DNA of 64,000 nt from Inia geoffrensis (Eukaryota; Chordata; Mammalia; Artiodactyla; Iniidae), in contig CM070915.1 of the NCBI GenBank assembly GCA_036417435.1, positions 82,151,799 through 82,215,798 of the forward strand, read 5' to 3'. Under the pieces are notes generated by a model that saw nothing but the letters and a program-made list of their open reading frames with translations, had not been told where the DNA came from and did not search any database. Numbering within the stretch: the stretch's first letter is position 1; every line of letters begins with the position of its first letter. The translations under genes were made by a program, and so were the position numbers. This document shows, one piece after another, positions 34,557-47,326 of the stretch.

Positions 34557-35732
34557 AATGGGGAGGGATTAGGGTACAATTTAGGGTACGACAACGCTTA
34601 AGGTTTAGCGTACGTGTGAGGGCACGATTTAGTGTTGGTGTCCTGGTTAAGATTAGGGCACGGGTGAGGGTAAGGCCTCGGGTGAGGGTCAGGGTTAGGA
34701 TTCAGGTTAGGGTTAGGGTTAAGGAATGCAGAGGGATTAGGGTACAGCTTAGGGTACGACAGTGTTTAAGGGTTAACGTTCGTGTGAGGGCAAGGTTTAG
34801 GGTTAGTGTCTTGGTTAAGATTAGGGCACGGGTGAGGTTAAGGTTTCGGGTGAGGGTCCGGCATAGAATTCGGTTTAGGGTTAGGGTTAGGGAATAGGGA
34901 GATATTAGGGCACAGTTTAATGTACCACAACGCTTAAGGTTTAGCGTACGTGTGAGGTCACTAGTTAGTGTTAGTGTACTGCTTACGATTAGGGCACGGG
35001 TGAGGGTAAGGCCTCGGAAGAGGGTCACGTTAAGGGTTAGGGTTAGGGTTAGGGATAGGGAATGGGGATTGATTAGGGTACAGGTTAGGGTACGGCAATG
35101 GCTTAGGGTTGGCGTACGTTAGAGGGCATGGGTTAGTGTTGATGTACTGGTTAAAATTAGGACACGGGTGAGGGTAAAGTTTCGTGTGAGTGTCATGGTT
35201 AGGTTTCAGTTTAGGGTTAGGCTTAGGGAATGGGGAGGGATTAGGGTACAGGTTAGTGTACCGCTGCGGATTAGTGTTAGCGTACGTTTGAGGACACGAG
35301 TTAGTCTTGGTGTCCTGGTTAAGATTAGGATACGGGTGAGGGTAAGGCTTCGGGTGAGTGTCAGGGTTAGGATTCGGGTTAGGGTTAGGGTTAGGGAATG
35401 GAGAAGGATTAGGGTACAGGTTAGGGTACGACAATGCTTAAGTGTTAGCGTAAGTGTGAGGGCACGAGTTCGTGTTGGTGTACTGGTTAAGACAACGGCA
35501 CCGATGAGGGTAAGGCCTCGGAAAAGGGTCACGTTCAGGGTTTCGCTTAGGGTTAGGGTTAGGGAATGGGGAGGGATTAGGGTACAGGATAGGGTATGAC
35601 AATGCTTAAGGGTTAGCATATGTTTGAGGGCATGAGTTAGTGTTTGTGTACTGGTTAAGATTAGGGCATTGGTTAGGGTAGGGCATCGGAAGTGGGTCAG
35701 GTTTAGGGATGGGGTTAGGATTAGGGTTAAGG
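34557..35732 (+). repeat. 7-monomer HOR via M2/M3 hybrid (1176 bp)
   Basis: M1 34557 ends GATTCAGG. The M2/M3 hybrid at 34725 (GTGTTTAAGGGTTAACG then GGTCCGGCATAGAATTC) leads directly to M4 at 34893. M8 carries CATATG at 35617. Confidence 0.88.
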
Positions 35733-36740
35733 AATGGGGAGGGATTAGGGTACAATTTAGGGTACGACAACCCTTAAGGTTTAGCGTACGTGTGAGGGCA
35801 CGAGTTTGTGTTGGTGTCCTGGTTAAGATTAGGGCACGGGTGAGGGTAAGGTTTCGGGTGAGGGTCAGGGATAGAATTCGGGTTAGGGTTAGGGTTAGGG
35901 AATGGGGAGATATTAGGGCACAGTTTAGGTTACCACAACGCTTAAGGTTTAGCGTACGTGTGAGGTCACTAGTTAGTGTTAGTGTACTGCTTACGATTAA
36001 GGCACGGGTGAGGGTAAGGCCTCGGAAGAGGGTCACGTTAAGGGTTAGGGTTAGGGTTAGGGTTAGGGAATGGGGATTGATTAGGGTACAGGTTAGGGTA
36101 CGGCAATGGCTTAGGGTTGGCGTACGTTAGAGGGTATGGTTTAGTGTTGATGTACTGGTTAAAATTAGGACACGGGTGAGGGTAAAGTTTCGGGTGAGTG
36201 TCATGGTTAGGTTTCAGGTTAGGGTTAGGGTTAGGGAATGGAGAGGAATTAGGGTACAGGTTAGGGTACCGCTGCGGTTTAATGTTAGCGTACGTTTGAG
36301 GGCACGAGTTAGTCTTGGTGTCCTGGTTAAGATTAGGGCACGGGTGAGGGTAAGGCTTCGGGTGAGGGTCAGGGTTAGGATTCGGGTTAGGGTTAGGGTT
36401 ACAGAATGGAGAGGGATTAGGGTACAGGTTAGGGTACGACAATGCTTAAGGGTTAGCGTAAGTGTGAGGGCACGAGTTAGTGTTGGTGTAGTGGTTAAGA
36501 CAACGGCACCGATGTGGGTAAGGCCTCGGAAAAGGGTCACGTTCAGGGTTTCGCTTAGGGTTAGGGTTAGGGAATGGGGAGGGATTAGGGTACAGGATAG
36601 GGTACGACAATGCTTAAGGGTTAGCGTACGTTTGAGGGCATGAGTTAGTGTTTGTGTACTGGTTAAAATTAGGGCATTGGTTAGGGTAGGGCATCGGAAG
36701 TGGGTCAGGTTTAGGGATGGGGTTAGGTTTAGGGTTAAGG
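35733..36740 (+). repeat. 6-monomer HOR (1008 bp)
   Basis: Repeats 32205-33212 at +3528, with one private change at 35807 (GAGTTTGTG). Confidence 0.88.
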
Positions 36741-38084
36741 AATGGGGAGGGATTAGGGTACAATTTAGGGTACGACAACGCTTAAGGTTTAGCGTACGTG
36801 TGAGGGCACGCGTTAGTGTTGGTGTCCTGGTTAAGATTAGGGCACGGGTGAGGGTAAGGCTTCGGGTGAGGGTCAGGGTTAGGATTCGGGTTAGGGTTAG
36901 GGTTAAGGAATGCAGAGGGATTAGGGTACAGCTTAGGGTACGACAGTGCTTAAGGGTTAGCGTTCGTGTGAGGGCAAGGGTTATTGTTAGTGTCCTGGTT
37001 AAGATTAGGGCACGGGTGAGGGTAAGGCTTCAGGTGAGGGTCAGGGTTAGGATTCGGGTTAGGGTTAGGGTTAGGGAATGGGGAGGGATTAGGGTACAGT
37101 TTAGGGTACGACAACGATTAAGGGTTAGCGTACGTGTGAGGGCACGAGTTAGTGTTGGTGTCCTTGTTAAGATTAGGGCACGGGTGAGGGTAAGGTTTCC
37201 GGTGAGGGTCAGGGATAGAATTCGGGTTAGGGTTAGGGTTAGGGAATGGGGAGATATTAGGGCACAGTTTAGGGCACCACAACGCTTAAGGTTTAGCGTA
37301 TGTGTGAGGTCACTAGTTAGTGTTAGTGTACTGATTACGATTAGGGCACGGGTGAGGGTAAGGCCTCGGAAGAGGGTCACGTTAAGGGTTAGGGTTAGGG
37401 TTAGGGTTAGTTAATGGGGATTGATTAGGGTACAGTTTAGGGTACGGCAATGGCTTAGGGTTGGCGTACGTTAGAGGGCATGGGTTAGTGTTGATGTACT
37501 GGTTAAAATTAGGACACGGGTGAGGGTAAAGTTTCGGGTGAGTGTCATGGTTAGGTTTCAGGTTAGGGTTAGGGTTAGGGAATGGAGAAGAATTAGGGTA
37601 CAGGTTAGGGTACTGCTGCGGTTTAGTGTTAGCGTACGTGTGAGGGCACGAGTTAGTCTTGGTGTCCTGGTTAAGATTAGGGCACGGGTGAGGGTAAGGC
37701 TTCGGGTGAGGGTCAGGGTTAGGATTCGGGTTAGGGTTAGGGTTACAGAATGGAGAGGGATTAGGGTACAGGTTAGGGTACGACAATGCTTAAGGGTTAG
37801 CGTAAGTGTGAGGGCATGAGTTAGTGTTGGTGTACTGGTTAAGACAACGGCACCGATGAGGGTAAGGCCTCGGAAAAGGGTCACGTTCAGGGTTTCGCTT
37901 AGGGTTAGGGTTAGGGAATGGGGAGGGATTAGGGTACAGGATAGGGTACGACAATGCTTAAGGGTTAGCGTACGTTTGAGGGCATGAGTTAGTGTTTGTG
38001 TACTGGTTAAGATTAGGGCATTGGTTAGGGTAGGGCATCGGAAGTGGGTCAGGTTTAGGGATGGGGTTAGGGTTAGGGTTAAGG
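36741..38084 (+). repeat. 8-monomer HOR
   Basis: Repeats 33213-34556 at +3528. It differs by TTATTGTTAG in M2 and TACTGC TGCGGT in M6, and has TTACAG before M7. Confidence 0.88.
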
Positions 38085-39260
38085 AATGGGGAGGGATTAG
38101 GGTACAATTTAGGGTACGACAACGCTTAAGGTTTAGCGTACGTGTGAGGGCACGATTTAGTGTTGGTGTCCTGGTTAAGATTAGGGCACGGGTGAGGGTA
38201 AGGCCTCGGGTGAGGGTCAGGGTTAGGATTCAGGTTAGGGTTAGGGTTAAGGAATGCAGAGGGATTAGGGTACAGCTTAGGGTACGACAGTGTTTAAGGG
38301 TTAACGTTCGTGTGAGGGCAAGGGTTAGGGTTAGTGTCTTGGTTAAGATTAGGGCACGGGTGAGGTTAAGGTTTCGGGTGAGGGTCCGGGATAGAATTCG
38401 GTTTAGGGTTAGGGTTAGGGAATAGGGAGATATTAGGGCACAGTTTAGGGTACCACAACGCTTAAGGTTTAGCGTACGTGTGAGGTCACTAGTTAGTGTT
38501 AGTGTACTGCTTACGATTAGGGCACGGGTGAGGGTAAGGCCTCGGAAGAGGGTCACGTTAAGGGTTAGGGTTAGGGTTAGGGATAGGGAATGGGGATTGA
38601 TTAGGGTACAGGTTAGGGTACGGCAATGGCTTAGGGTTGGCGTACGTTAGAGGGCATGGGTTAGTGTTCATGTACTGGTTAAAATTAGGACACGGGTGAG
38701 GGTAAAGTTTCGTGTGAGTGTCATGGTTAGGTTTCAGTTTAGGGTTAGGCTTAGGGAATGGGGAGGGATTAGGGTACAGGTTAGTGTACCGCTGCGGTTT
38801 AGTGTTAGCGTACGTTTGAGGACACGAGTTAGTCTTGGTGTCCTGGTTAAGATTAGGGCACGGGTGAGGGTAAGGCTTCGGGTTAGGGTCAGGGTTAGGA
38901 TTCGGGTTAGGGTTAGGGTTAGGGAATGGAGAGGGATTAGGGTGCAGGTTAGGGTACGATAATGCTTAAGCGTTAGCGTAAGTGTGAGGGCACGAGTTAG
39001 TGTTGGTGTACTGCTTAAGACAACGGCAACGATGAGGGAAAGGCCTCGGAAAAGGGTCACGTTCAGGGTTTCGCTTAGGATTAGGGTTAGGGAATGGGGA
39101 GGGATTAGGGTACAGGATAGGGTACGACAATGCTTAAGGGTTAGCGTACGTTTGAGGGCATGAGTTAGTGTTTGTGTACTGGTTAAGATTAGGGCATTGG
39201 TTAGGGTAGGGCATCGGATGTGGGTCAGGTTTAGGGATGGGGTTAGGGTTAGGGTTAAGG
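38085..39260 (+). repeat. 7-monomer HOR spanning the 16,130-bp junction
   Basis: The left part, up to M5, follows the variant haplotype. At about 38,850 in M6 it switches to the haplotype of 22,720 onward (GTGCAGG, GATAATGC). This is the seam between the two 16,130-bp copies. Confidence 0.87.
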
Positions 39261-40600
39261 AATGGGGAGGGATTAGGGTACAATTTAGGGTACGACAACG
39301 CTTAAGGTTTAGCTTACGTGTGAGGGCACGAGTTAGTTTTGGTGTCCTGGTTAAGATTAGGGCACGGGTGAGGGTAAGGCTTCGGGTGAGGGTCAGGGTT
39401 AGGATTCGGGTTAGGGTTAGAGTTAAGGAATGTAGAGGGATTAGGGTACAGCTTAGTGTACGACAGTGCTTAAGGGTTAGCGTTCGTGAGAGGGCAAGGG
39501 TTAGTGTTAGTGTCCTGGTTAAGATTAGGGCACGGGTGAGGGTAAGGCTTCAGGTGAGGGTCAGGGTTAGGGTTCGGGTTAGGGTTAGGGTTAGGGAATG
39601 GGGAGGGATTAGGGTACAGTTTAGGGTACGACAACGATTAAGGGTTAGCATACGTGTGAGGGCACGAGTTAGTGTTGGTGTTCTGTTTAAGATTAGGGCA
39701 CGGGTGAGGGTAAGGTTTCGGGTGAGGGTCAGGGATAGAATTCGGGTTAGGGTTAGGGTTAGGGAATGGGGAGATATTAGGGCACAGTTTAGGTTACCAC
39801 AACGCTTAAGGTTTAGCGTACGTGTGAGGTCACTAGTGTTAGTGTACTGCTTACGATTAAGGCACGGGTGAGGGTAAGGCCTCGGAAGAGGGTCACGTTA
39901 AGGGTTAGGGTTAGGGTTAGGGTTAGGGAATGGGGATTGATTAGGGTACAGGTTAGGGTACGGCAATGGCTTAGGGTTGGCGTACGTTAGAGGGTATGGT
40001 TTAGTGTTGATGTACTGGTTAAAATTAGGACACGGGTGAGGGTAAAGTTTCGGGTGAGTGTCATGGTTAGGTTTCAGGTTACGGTTAGGGTTAGGGAATG
40101 GAGAGGAATTAGGGTACAGGTTAGGGTACCGCTGCGGTTTAATGTTAGCGTACGTTTGAGGGCACGAGTTAGTCTTGGTGTCCTGTTTAAGATTAGGGCA
40201 CGGGTGAGGGTAAGGCTTCGGGTGAGGGTCAGGGTTAGGATTCGGGTTAGGGTTAGGGTTACAGAATGGAGAGGGATTAGGGTACAGGTTAGGGTACGAC
40301 AATGCTTAAGGGTTAGCGTAAGTGTGAGGGCACGAGTTAGTGTTGGTGTAGTGGTTAAGATAACGGCACCGATGTGGGTAAGGCCTCGGAAAAGGGTCAC
40401 GTTCAGGGTTTCGCTTAGGGTTAGGGTTAGGGAATGGGGAGGGATTAGGGTACAGGATAGGGTACGACAATGCTTAAGGGTTAGCGTACGTTTGAGGGCA
40501 TGAGTTAGTGTTTGTGTACTGGTTAAGATTAGGGCATTGGTTAGGGTAGGGCATCGGAAGTGGGTCAGGTTTAGGGATGGGGTTAGGGTTAGGGTTAAGG
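39261..40600 (+). repeat. 8-monomer HOR with 4-bp deletion (1340 bp)
   Basis: Copy of 23131-24470 at +16,130. M3 reads AGCATACGTG at 39648, a private CpG loss. Confidence 0.88.
39831..39840 (+). other. Site of 4-bp deletion in M4 (third copy)
   Basis: CACTAGTGTT again, 16,130 bp after the second copy. It is the third and last phase-shifting site found. Confidence 0.9.
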
Positions 40601-41944
40601 AATGGGGAGGGATTAGGGTACAATTTAGGGTACGACAACGCTTAAGGTTTAGCGTACGTGTGAGGGCACGCGTTAGTGTTGGTGTCCTGGTTAAGATTAT
40701 GGCACGGGTGAGGGTAAGGCTTCAGGTGAGGGTCAGGGTTAGGATTCGGGTTAGGGTTAGGGTTAGGGAATGGGGAGGGATTAGGGTACAGTTTAGGGTA
40801 CGACAACGATTAAGGGTTAGCGTACGTGTGAGGGCACGAGTTAGTGTTGGTGTCCTTGTTAAGATTAGGGCACGGGTGAGGGTAAGGCCTCGGGTGAGGG
40901 TCAGGGTTAGGATTCAGGTTAGGGTTAGGGTTAAGGAATGCAGAGGGATTAGGGTACAGCTTAGGGTACGACAGTGTTTAAGGGTTAACGTTCGTGTGAG
41001 GGCAAGGGTTAGGGTTAGTGTCTTGGTTAAGATTAGGGCACGGGTGAGGGTAAGGTTTCGGGTGAGGGTCCGGGATAGAATTCGGTTTAGGGTTAGGGTT
41101 AGGGAATAGGGAGATATTAGGGCACAGTTTAGGGTACCACAACGCTTAAGGTTTAGCGTACGTGTGAGGTCACTACTTAGTGTTAGTGTACTGCTTACGA
41201 TTAGGGCACGGGTGAGGGTAAGGCCTCGGAAGAGGGTCACGTTAAGGGTTAGGGTTAGGGTTAGGGATAGGGAATGGGGATTGATTAGGGTACAGGTTAG
41301 GGTACGGCAATGGCTTAGGGTTGGCGTACGTTAGAGGGCATGGGTTAGTGTTGATGTACTGGTTAAAATTAGGACACGGGTGAGGGTAAAGTTTCGTGTG
41401 AGTGTCATGGTTAGGTTTCAGTTTAGGGTTAGGCTTAGGGAATGGGGAGGGATTAGGGTACAGGTTAGTGTACCGCTGCGGTTTAGTGTTAGCGTACGTT
41501 TTAGGGCACGAGTTAGTCTTGGTGTCCTTGTTAAGATTAGGATACGGGTGAGGGTCAGGCTTCGGATGAGTGTCAGGGTTAGGATTCGGGTTAGGGTTAG
41601 GGTTAGGGAATGGAGAGGGATTAGGGTACATTTTAGGGTACGACAATGCTTAAGGGTTAGCGTAAGTGTGAGGGCACGAGTTCGTGTTGGTGTACTGGTT
41701 AAGACAACGGCACCGATGAGGGTAAGGCCTCGGAAAAGGGTAACGTTCAGGGAATCGCTTAGAGTTAGGGTTAGGGAATGGGGAGGGATTAGGGTACAGG
41801 ATAGGGTATAACAATGCTTAAGGGTTAGCATATGTTTGAGGGCATGAGTTAGTGTTTGTGTACTGGTTAAGATTAGGGCATTGGTTAGGGTAGGGCATCG
41901 GAAGTGGGTCAGGTTTAGGGATGGGGTTAGGATTAGGGTTAAGG
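40601..41944 (+). repeat. 8-monomer HOR with permuted hybrid monomers (third copy)
   Basis: Copy of 24471-25814. Private changes are CACTACTTAG at 41172 and a GG to TT change at 41631-41632. CATATG lies at 41829. Confidence 0.85.
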
Positions 41945-43294
41945 AATGGGGAGGGATTAGGGTACAATTTAGGGTACGACAACGCTTAAGGTTTAGCGTA
42001 CGTGTGAGGGCACGAGTTAGTGTTGGTGTCCTGGTTAAGATTAGGGCATGGGTGAGGGTAAGGCTTCGGGTGAGGGTCAGGGTTAGGATTCGGGTTAGGG
42101 TTAGGGTTAAGGAATGCAGAGGGATTAGGGTACAGCTTAGGGTACGACAGTGCTTAAGGGTTAGCGTTCGTGTGAAGGCAAGGGTTAGTGTTAGTGTCCT
42201 GGTTAAGATTAGGGCACGAGTGAGGGTAAGGCTTCGGGTGAGGGTCAGGGTTAGGATTCGGGTTAGGGTTAGGGTTAGGGTTAGGGAATGGGGAGGGATT
42301 AGGGTATAGTTTAGGGTACGACAACGATTAAGGGTTAGCGTACGTGTGAGGGCACAAGTTAGCGTTGGTTTCCTGATTAAGATTAGGGCACGGGTGAGGG
42401 TAAGGTTTCGGGTGACGGTCAGGGATAGAATTCGGGTTAGGGTTAGGGTTAGGAAATGGCGAGATATTAGGACACAGTTTAGGGTACCACTACGCTTAAG
42501 GTTTAGCGTACGTGTGAGGTCACTAGTTAGTGTTAGTGTACTGCTTACGATTAGGTCACGGGTGAGGGTAAGGCCTCGGAAGAGGGTCACGTTAAGGGTT
42601 AGGGTTAGGGTTAGGGTTAGGGAATGGGGATTGATTAGGGTACAGGTTAGGGTACGGCAATGGCTTAAGGTTGGCGTACGTTAGAGGGCATGGGTTAGTG
42701 TTGATGTACTGGTTAAAATTAGGACACGGGTGAGGTTAAAGTTTCGGGTGAGTGTCATGGTTAGGTTTCAGGTTAGGGTTAGGGTTAGGGAATGGAGAGG
42801 GATTAGGGTACAGGTTAGGGTACCGCTGCGGTTTAGTGTTAGCGTACGTTTGAGGGCACGAGTTAGTGTTGGTGTCCTGGTTAAGATTAGGGCACGGGTG
42901 AGGGTAAGGCTTCGTGTGAGGGTCAGGGTTAGGATTCGGGATAGGGTTAGGGTTAGGGAATGGAGAGAGATTAGGGTACAGGTTAGGGTACGACAATGCT
43001 TAAGGGTTAGCGTAAGTGTGAGGGCACGAGTTAGTGTTGGTGTACTGGTTAAGACAACGGCACCGATGAGGGTAAGGCCTCGGAAAAGGGTCACGTTCAG
43101 GGTTTCGCTTAGGGTTAGGTTTAGGGAATGGGGAGGGATTAGGGTACAGGATAGGGTACGACAATGCTTAAGGGTTAGCGTACGTTTGAGGGCATGAGTT
43201 AGTGTTTGTGTACTGGTTAAGATTAGGGCATTGGTTAGGGTAGGGCATCGGAAGTGGGTCAGGTTTAGGGATGGGGTTAGGGTTAGGGTTAAGG
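41945..43294 (+). repeat. 8-monomer HOR plus one hexamer (1350 bp)
   Basis: Copy of 25815-27164, with the extra hexamer before M3 at 42287. Confidence 0.87.
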
Positions 43295-46200
43295 AATGGG
43301 GAGGGATTAGGGTAAAATTTAGGGTACGACAACGCTTAAGGTTTAGCGTACGTGTGAGGGCACGAGTTAGTGTTGGTGTCCTGGTTAAGATTAGGGCACG
43401 GGCGAGGGTAAGGACTCGGGTGAGGGTCAGGGTTAGGATTCGGGTTAGGGTTAGGGTTAAGGAAGGCAGAGGGATTAGGGTACAGCTTAGGGTACGACAG
43501 TGTTTAAGGGTTAACGTTCGTGTGAGGGCAAGGGTTAGTGTCAGTGTCTTGGTTAAGATTAGGGCACGGGTGAGGGTTAGGCTTTGGGTGAGGGTCAGGG
43601 TTAAGATTCGGGTTAGGGTTAGGGTTAGGGAATGGGGAGGGATTAGGGTACAGTTTAGGGTACGACAACTATTAAGGGTTAGCGTACGTGTGAGGGCACG
43701 AGTTAGTGTTGGTGTCCTGGTTAAGATAAGGGCACGGGTGAGGGTAAGGTTTCGGGTGAGGGTCAGGGATAGAATTCGGTTTAGGGTTAGGGTTAGGGAA
43801 TGGGGAGATATTAGGGCACAGTTTAGGGTACCACAATGCTTAAGGTTTAGCGTACGTGTGAGGTCACTAGTTAGTGTTAGTGTACTGCTTACGATTAGGG
43901 CACGGGTGAGGGTAAGGCCTCGGAAGAGGGTCACGTTAAGGGTTAGGCTTAGGGTTAGGGTTAGGGAATGGGGATTGATTAGGGTACAGGTTAGGGTACG
44001 GCAATGGCTTAGGGTTGGCGTACGTTAGAGGGCATGGGTTAGTGTTGATGTACTGGTTAAAATTAGGACACGGGTGAGGGTAAAGTTTCGGGTGAGTGTC
44101 ATGGTTAGGTTTCAGTTTAGGGTTAGGCTTAGGGAATGGGGAGGGATTAGCGTACAGGTTAGTGTACCGCTGCGGTTTAGTGTTAGCGTACGTTTGAGGG
44201 CACGAGTTAATCTTGGTGTCCTGGTTAAGATTAGGACACGGGTGAGGGTAAGGTTTCGGGTGAGTGTCAGGGTTAGGATTCGGGTTAGGGTTAGGGTTAG
44301 GGAATGGAGAGGGATTAGGGTACAGGTTAGGGTACGACAATGCTTAAGGGTTAGCGTAAGTGTGAGGGCACGAGTTCGTGTTGGTGTACTGGTTAAGACA
44401 ACGGCACCGATGAGGGTAAGGCCTCGGAAAAGGGTCACGTTCAGGGTTTCGCTTAGGGTTAGTGTTAGGGAATGGGGAGGGATTAGGGTACAGGATAGGG
44501 TATGACAATGCTTAAGGGTTAGCATATGTTTGAGGGCATGAGTTAGTGTTTGTGTACTGGTTAAGATTAGGGCATTGGTTAGGGTAGGGTATCGGAAGTG
44601 GGTCAGGTTTAGGGATGGGGTTAGGGTTAGGGTTAAGGAATGGGGAGCGATTAGGGTACAATTTAGGGTACGACAACGCTTAAGGTTTAGCGTATGTGTG
44701 AGGGCACGAGTTAGTGTTGGTGTCCTGGTTAAGATTAGGGCACGGGTGAGGGTAAGGCTTCGGGTGAGGGTCAGGGTTAGGATTCGGGTTAGGGTTAGGG
44801 TTAAGGAATGCAGAGGGATTAGGGTACAGCTTAGGGTACGACAGTGCTTAAGGGTTAGCGTTCGTGTGAGGGCAAGGGTTAGTGGTAGTGTCCTGGTTAA
44901 GATTAGGGCACGGGTGAGGGTAAGGCTTCAGGTGAGGGTCAGGGTTAGGATTCGGGTTAGGGTTAGGGTTAGGGAATGGGGAGGGATTAGGGTACAGTTT
45001 AGCGTACGACAACGATTAAGTGTTAGCGTACGTGTGAGGGCACAATTTAGTGTTGGTGTCCTGGTTAAGATTAGGGCACGGGTGAGGGTAAGGTTTCGGG
45101 TGAGGGTCAGGGATAGAATTCGGGTTAGGGTTAGGGTTAGGGAATGGGGAGATATTAGGGCACAGTTTAGGTTACCACAACGCTTAAGGTTTAGCGTACG
45201 TGTGAGGTCACTAGTTAGTGTTAGTGTACTGCTTACGATTAAGGCACGGGTGAGGGTAAGGCCTCGGAAGAGGGTCACGTTAAGGGTTAGGGTTAGGGTT
45301 AGGGTTAGGGAATGGGGATTGATTAGGGTACAGGTTAGGGTACGGCAATGGCTTAGGGTTGGCGTACGTTAGAGGGTATGGTTTAGTGTTGATGTACTGG
45401 TTAAAATTAGGACACGGGTGAGGGTAAAGTTTCGGGTGAGTGTCATGGTTAGGTTTCAGGTTAGGGTTAGGGTTAGGGAATGGAGAGGAATTAGGGTACA
45501 GGTTAGGGTACCGCTGCGGTTTAATGTTAGCGTACGTTTGAGGGCACGAGTTAGTCTTGGTGTCCTGGTTAAGATTATGGCACGGGTGAGGGTAAGGCTT
45601 CGGGTGAGGGTCAGGGTTAGGATTCGGGTTAGGGTTAGGGTTACAGAATGGAGAGGGATTAGGGTACAGGTTAGGGTACGACAATGCTTAAGGGTTAGCG
45701 TAAGTGTGAGGGCACGAGTTAGTGTTGGTGTAGTGGTTAAGACAACGGCACCGATGTGGGTAAGGCCTCGGAAAAGGGTCACGTTCAGGGTTTCGCTTAG
45801 GGTTAGGGTTAGGGAATGGGAAGGGATTAGGGTACAGGATAGGGTACGACAATGCTTAAGGGTTAGCGTACGTTTGAGGGCATGGGTTACTGTTTGTGTA
45901 CTGGTTAAGATTAGGGCATTGGTTAGGGTAGGGCATCGGAAGTGGGTCAGGTTTAGGGATGGGGTTAGGGTTAGGGTTAAGGAATGGGGAGGGATTAGGG
46001 TACAATTTAGGGTACGACAACGCTTAAGGTTTAGCGTACGTGTGAGGGCACGCTTTAGTGTTGGTGTCCTGGTTAAGATTAGGGCACGGGTGAGGGTAAG
46101 GCTTCGGGTGAGGGTCAGGGTTAGGATTCGGGTTAGGGTTAGGGTTAAGGAATGCAGAGGGATTAGGGTACAGCTTAGGGTACGACAGTGCTTAAGGGTT

Positions 46201-47326
46201 AGCGTTCGTGTGAGGGCAAGGGTTAGTGTTAGGGTCCTGGTTAAGATTAGGGCACGGGTGAGGGTAAGGCTTCAGGTGAGGGTCAGGGTTAGGATTCGGG
46301 TTAGGGTTAGGGTTAGGGAATGGGGAGGGATTAGGGTACAGTTTAGGGTACGACAACGATTAAGGGTTAGCGTACGTGTGAGGGCACGAGTTAGTGTTGG
46401 TGTCCTTGTTAAGATTAGGGCACGGGTGAGGGTAAGGTTTCCGGTGAGGGTCAGGGATAGAATTCGGGTTAGGTTTAGGGTTAGGGAATGGGGAGATATT
46501 AGGGCACAGTTTAGGGCACCACAACGCTTAAGGTTTAGCGTATGTGTGAGGTCACTAGTTAGTGTTAGTGTACTGATTACGATTAGGGCACGGGTGAGGG
46601 TAAGGCCTCGGAAGAGGGTCACGTTAAGGGTTAGGGTTAGGGTTAGGGTTAGTTAATGGGGATTGATTAGGGTACAGTTTAGGGTACGGCAATGGCTTAG
46701 GGTTGGCGTACGTTAGAGGGCATGGGTTAGTGTTGATGTACTGGTTAAAATTAGGACACGGGTGAGGGTAAAGTTTCGGGTGAGTGTCATGGTTAGGTTT
46801 CAGGTTAGGGTTAGGGTTAGGGAATGGAGAAGAATTAGGGTACAGGTTAGGGTACTGCTGCGGTTTAGTGTTAGCGTACGTTTGAGGGCACGAGTTAGTC
46901 TTGGTGTCCTGGTTAAGATTAGGGCACGGGTGAGGGTAAGGCTTCGGGTGAGGGTCAGGATTAGGATTCGGGTTAGGGTTAGGGTTAGGGAATGGAGACG
47001 GATTAGGGTACAGGTTAGGGTACGACAATGCTTAAGGGTTAGCGTAAGTGTGAGGGCATGAGTTAGTGTTGGTGTACTGGTTAAGACAACGGCACCGATG
47101 AGGGTAAGGCCTCGGAAAAGGGTCACGTTCAGGGTTTCGCTTAGGGTTAGGGTTAGGGAATGGGGAGGGATTAGGGTACAGGATAGGGTACGACAATGCT
47201 TAAGGGTTAGCGTACGTTTGAGGGCATGAGTTAGTGTTTGTGTACTGGTTAAGATTAGGGCATTGGTTAGGGTAGGGCATCGGAAGTGGGTCAGGTTTAG
47301 GGATGGGGTTAGGGTTAGGGTTAAGG
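43295..47326 (+). repeat. Three 8-monomer HORs
   Basis: HORs start at 43295, 44639 and 45983 and copy 27165, 28509 and 29853 at +16,130. The second keeps the M8 change CATGGGTTACTG, which again opens a 412-codon chance frame at 45418-46656. CATATG lies at 44523. Confidence 0.88.

Larger units (their letters stand above)
31300..38850 (+). repeat. 3528-bp compound repeat (6+8+7 monomers), about two copies
   Basis: Sequence at 31,640 recurs at 35,168 and 38,696, and 33,149 recurs at 36,677. The unit is 21 monomers: a six-, an eight- and a seven-monomer HOR. Confidence 0.86.
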
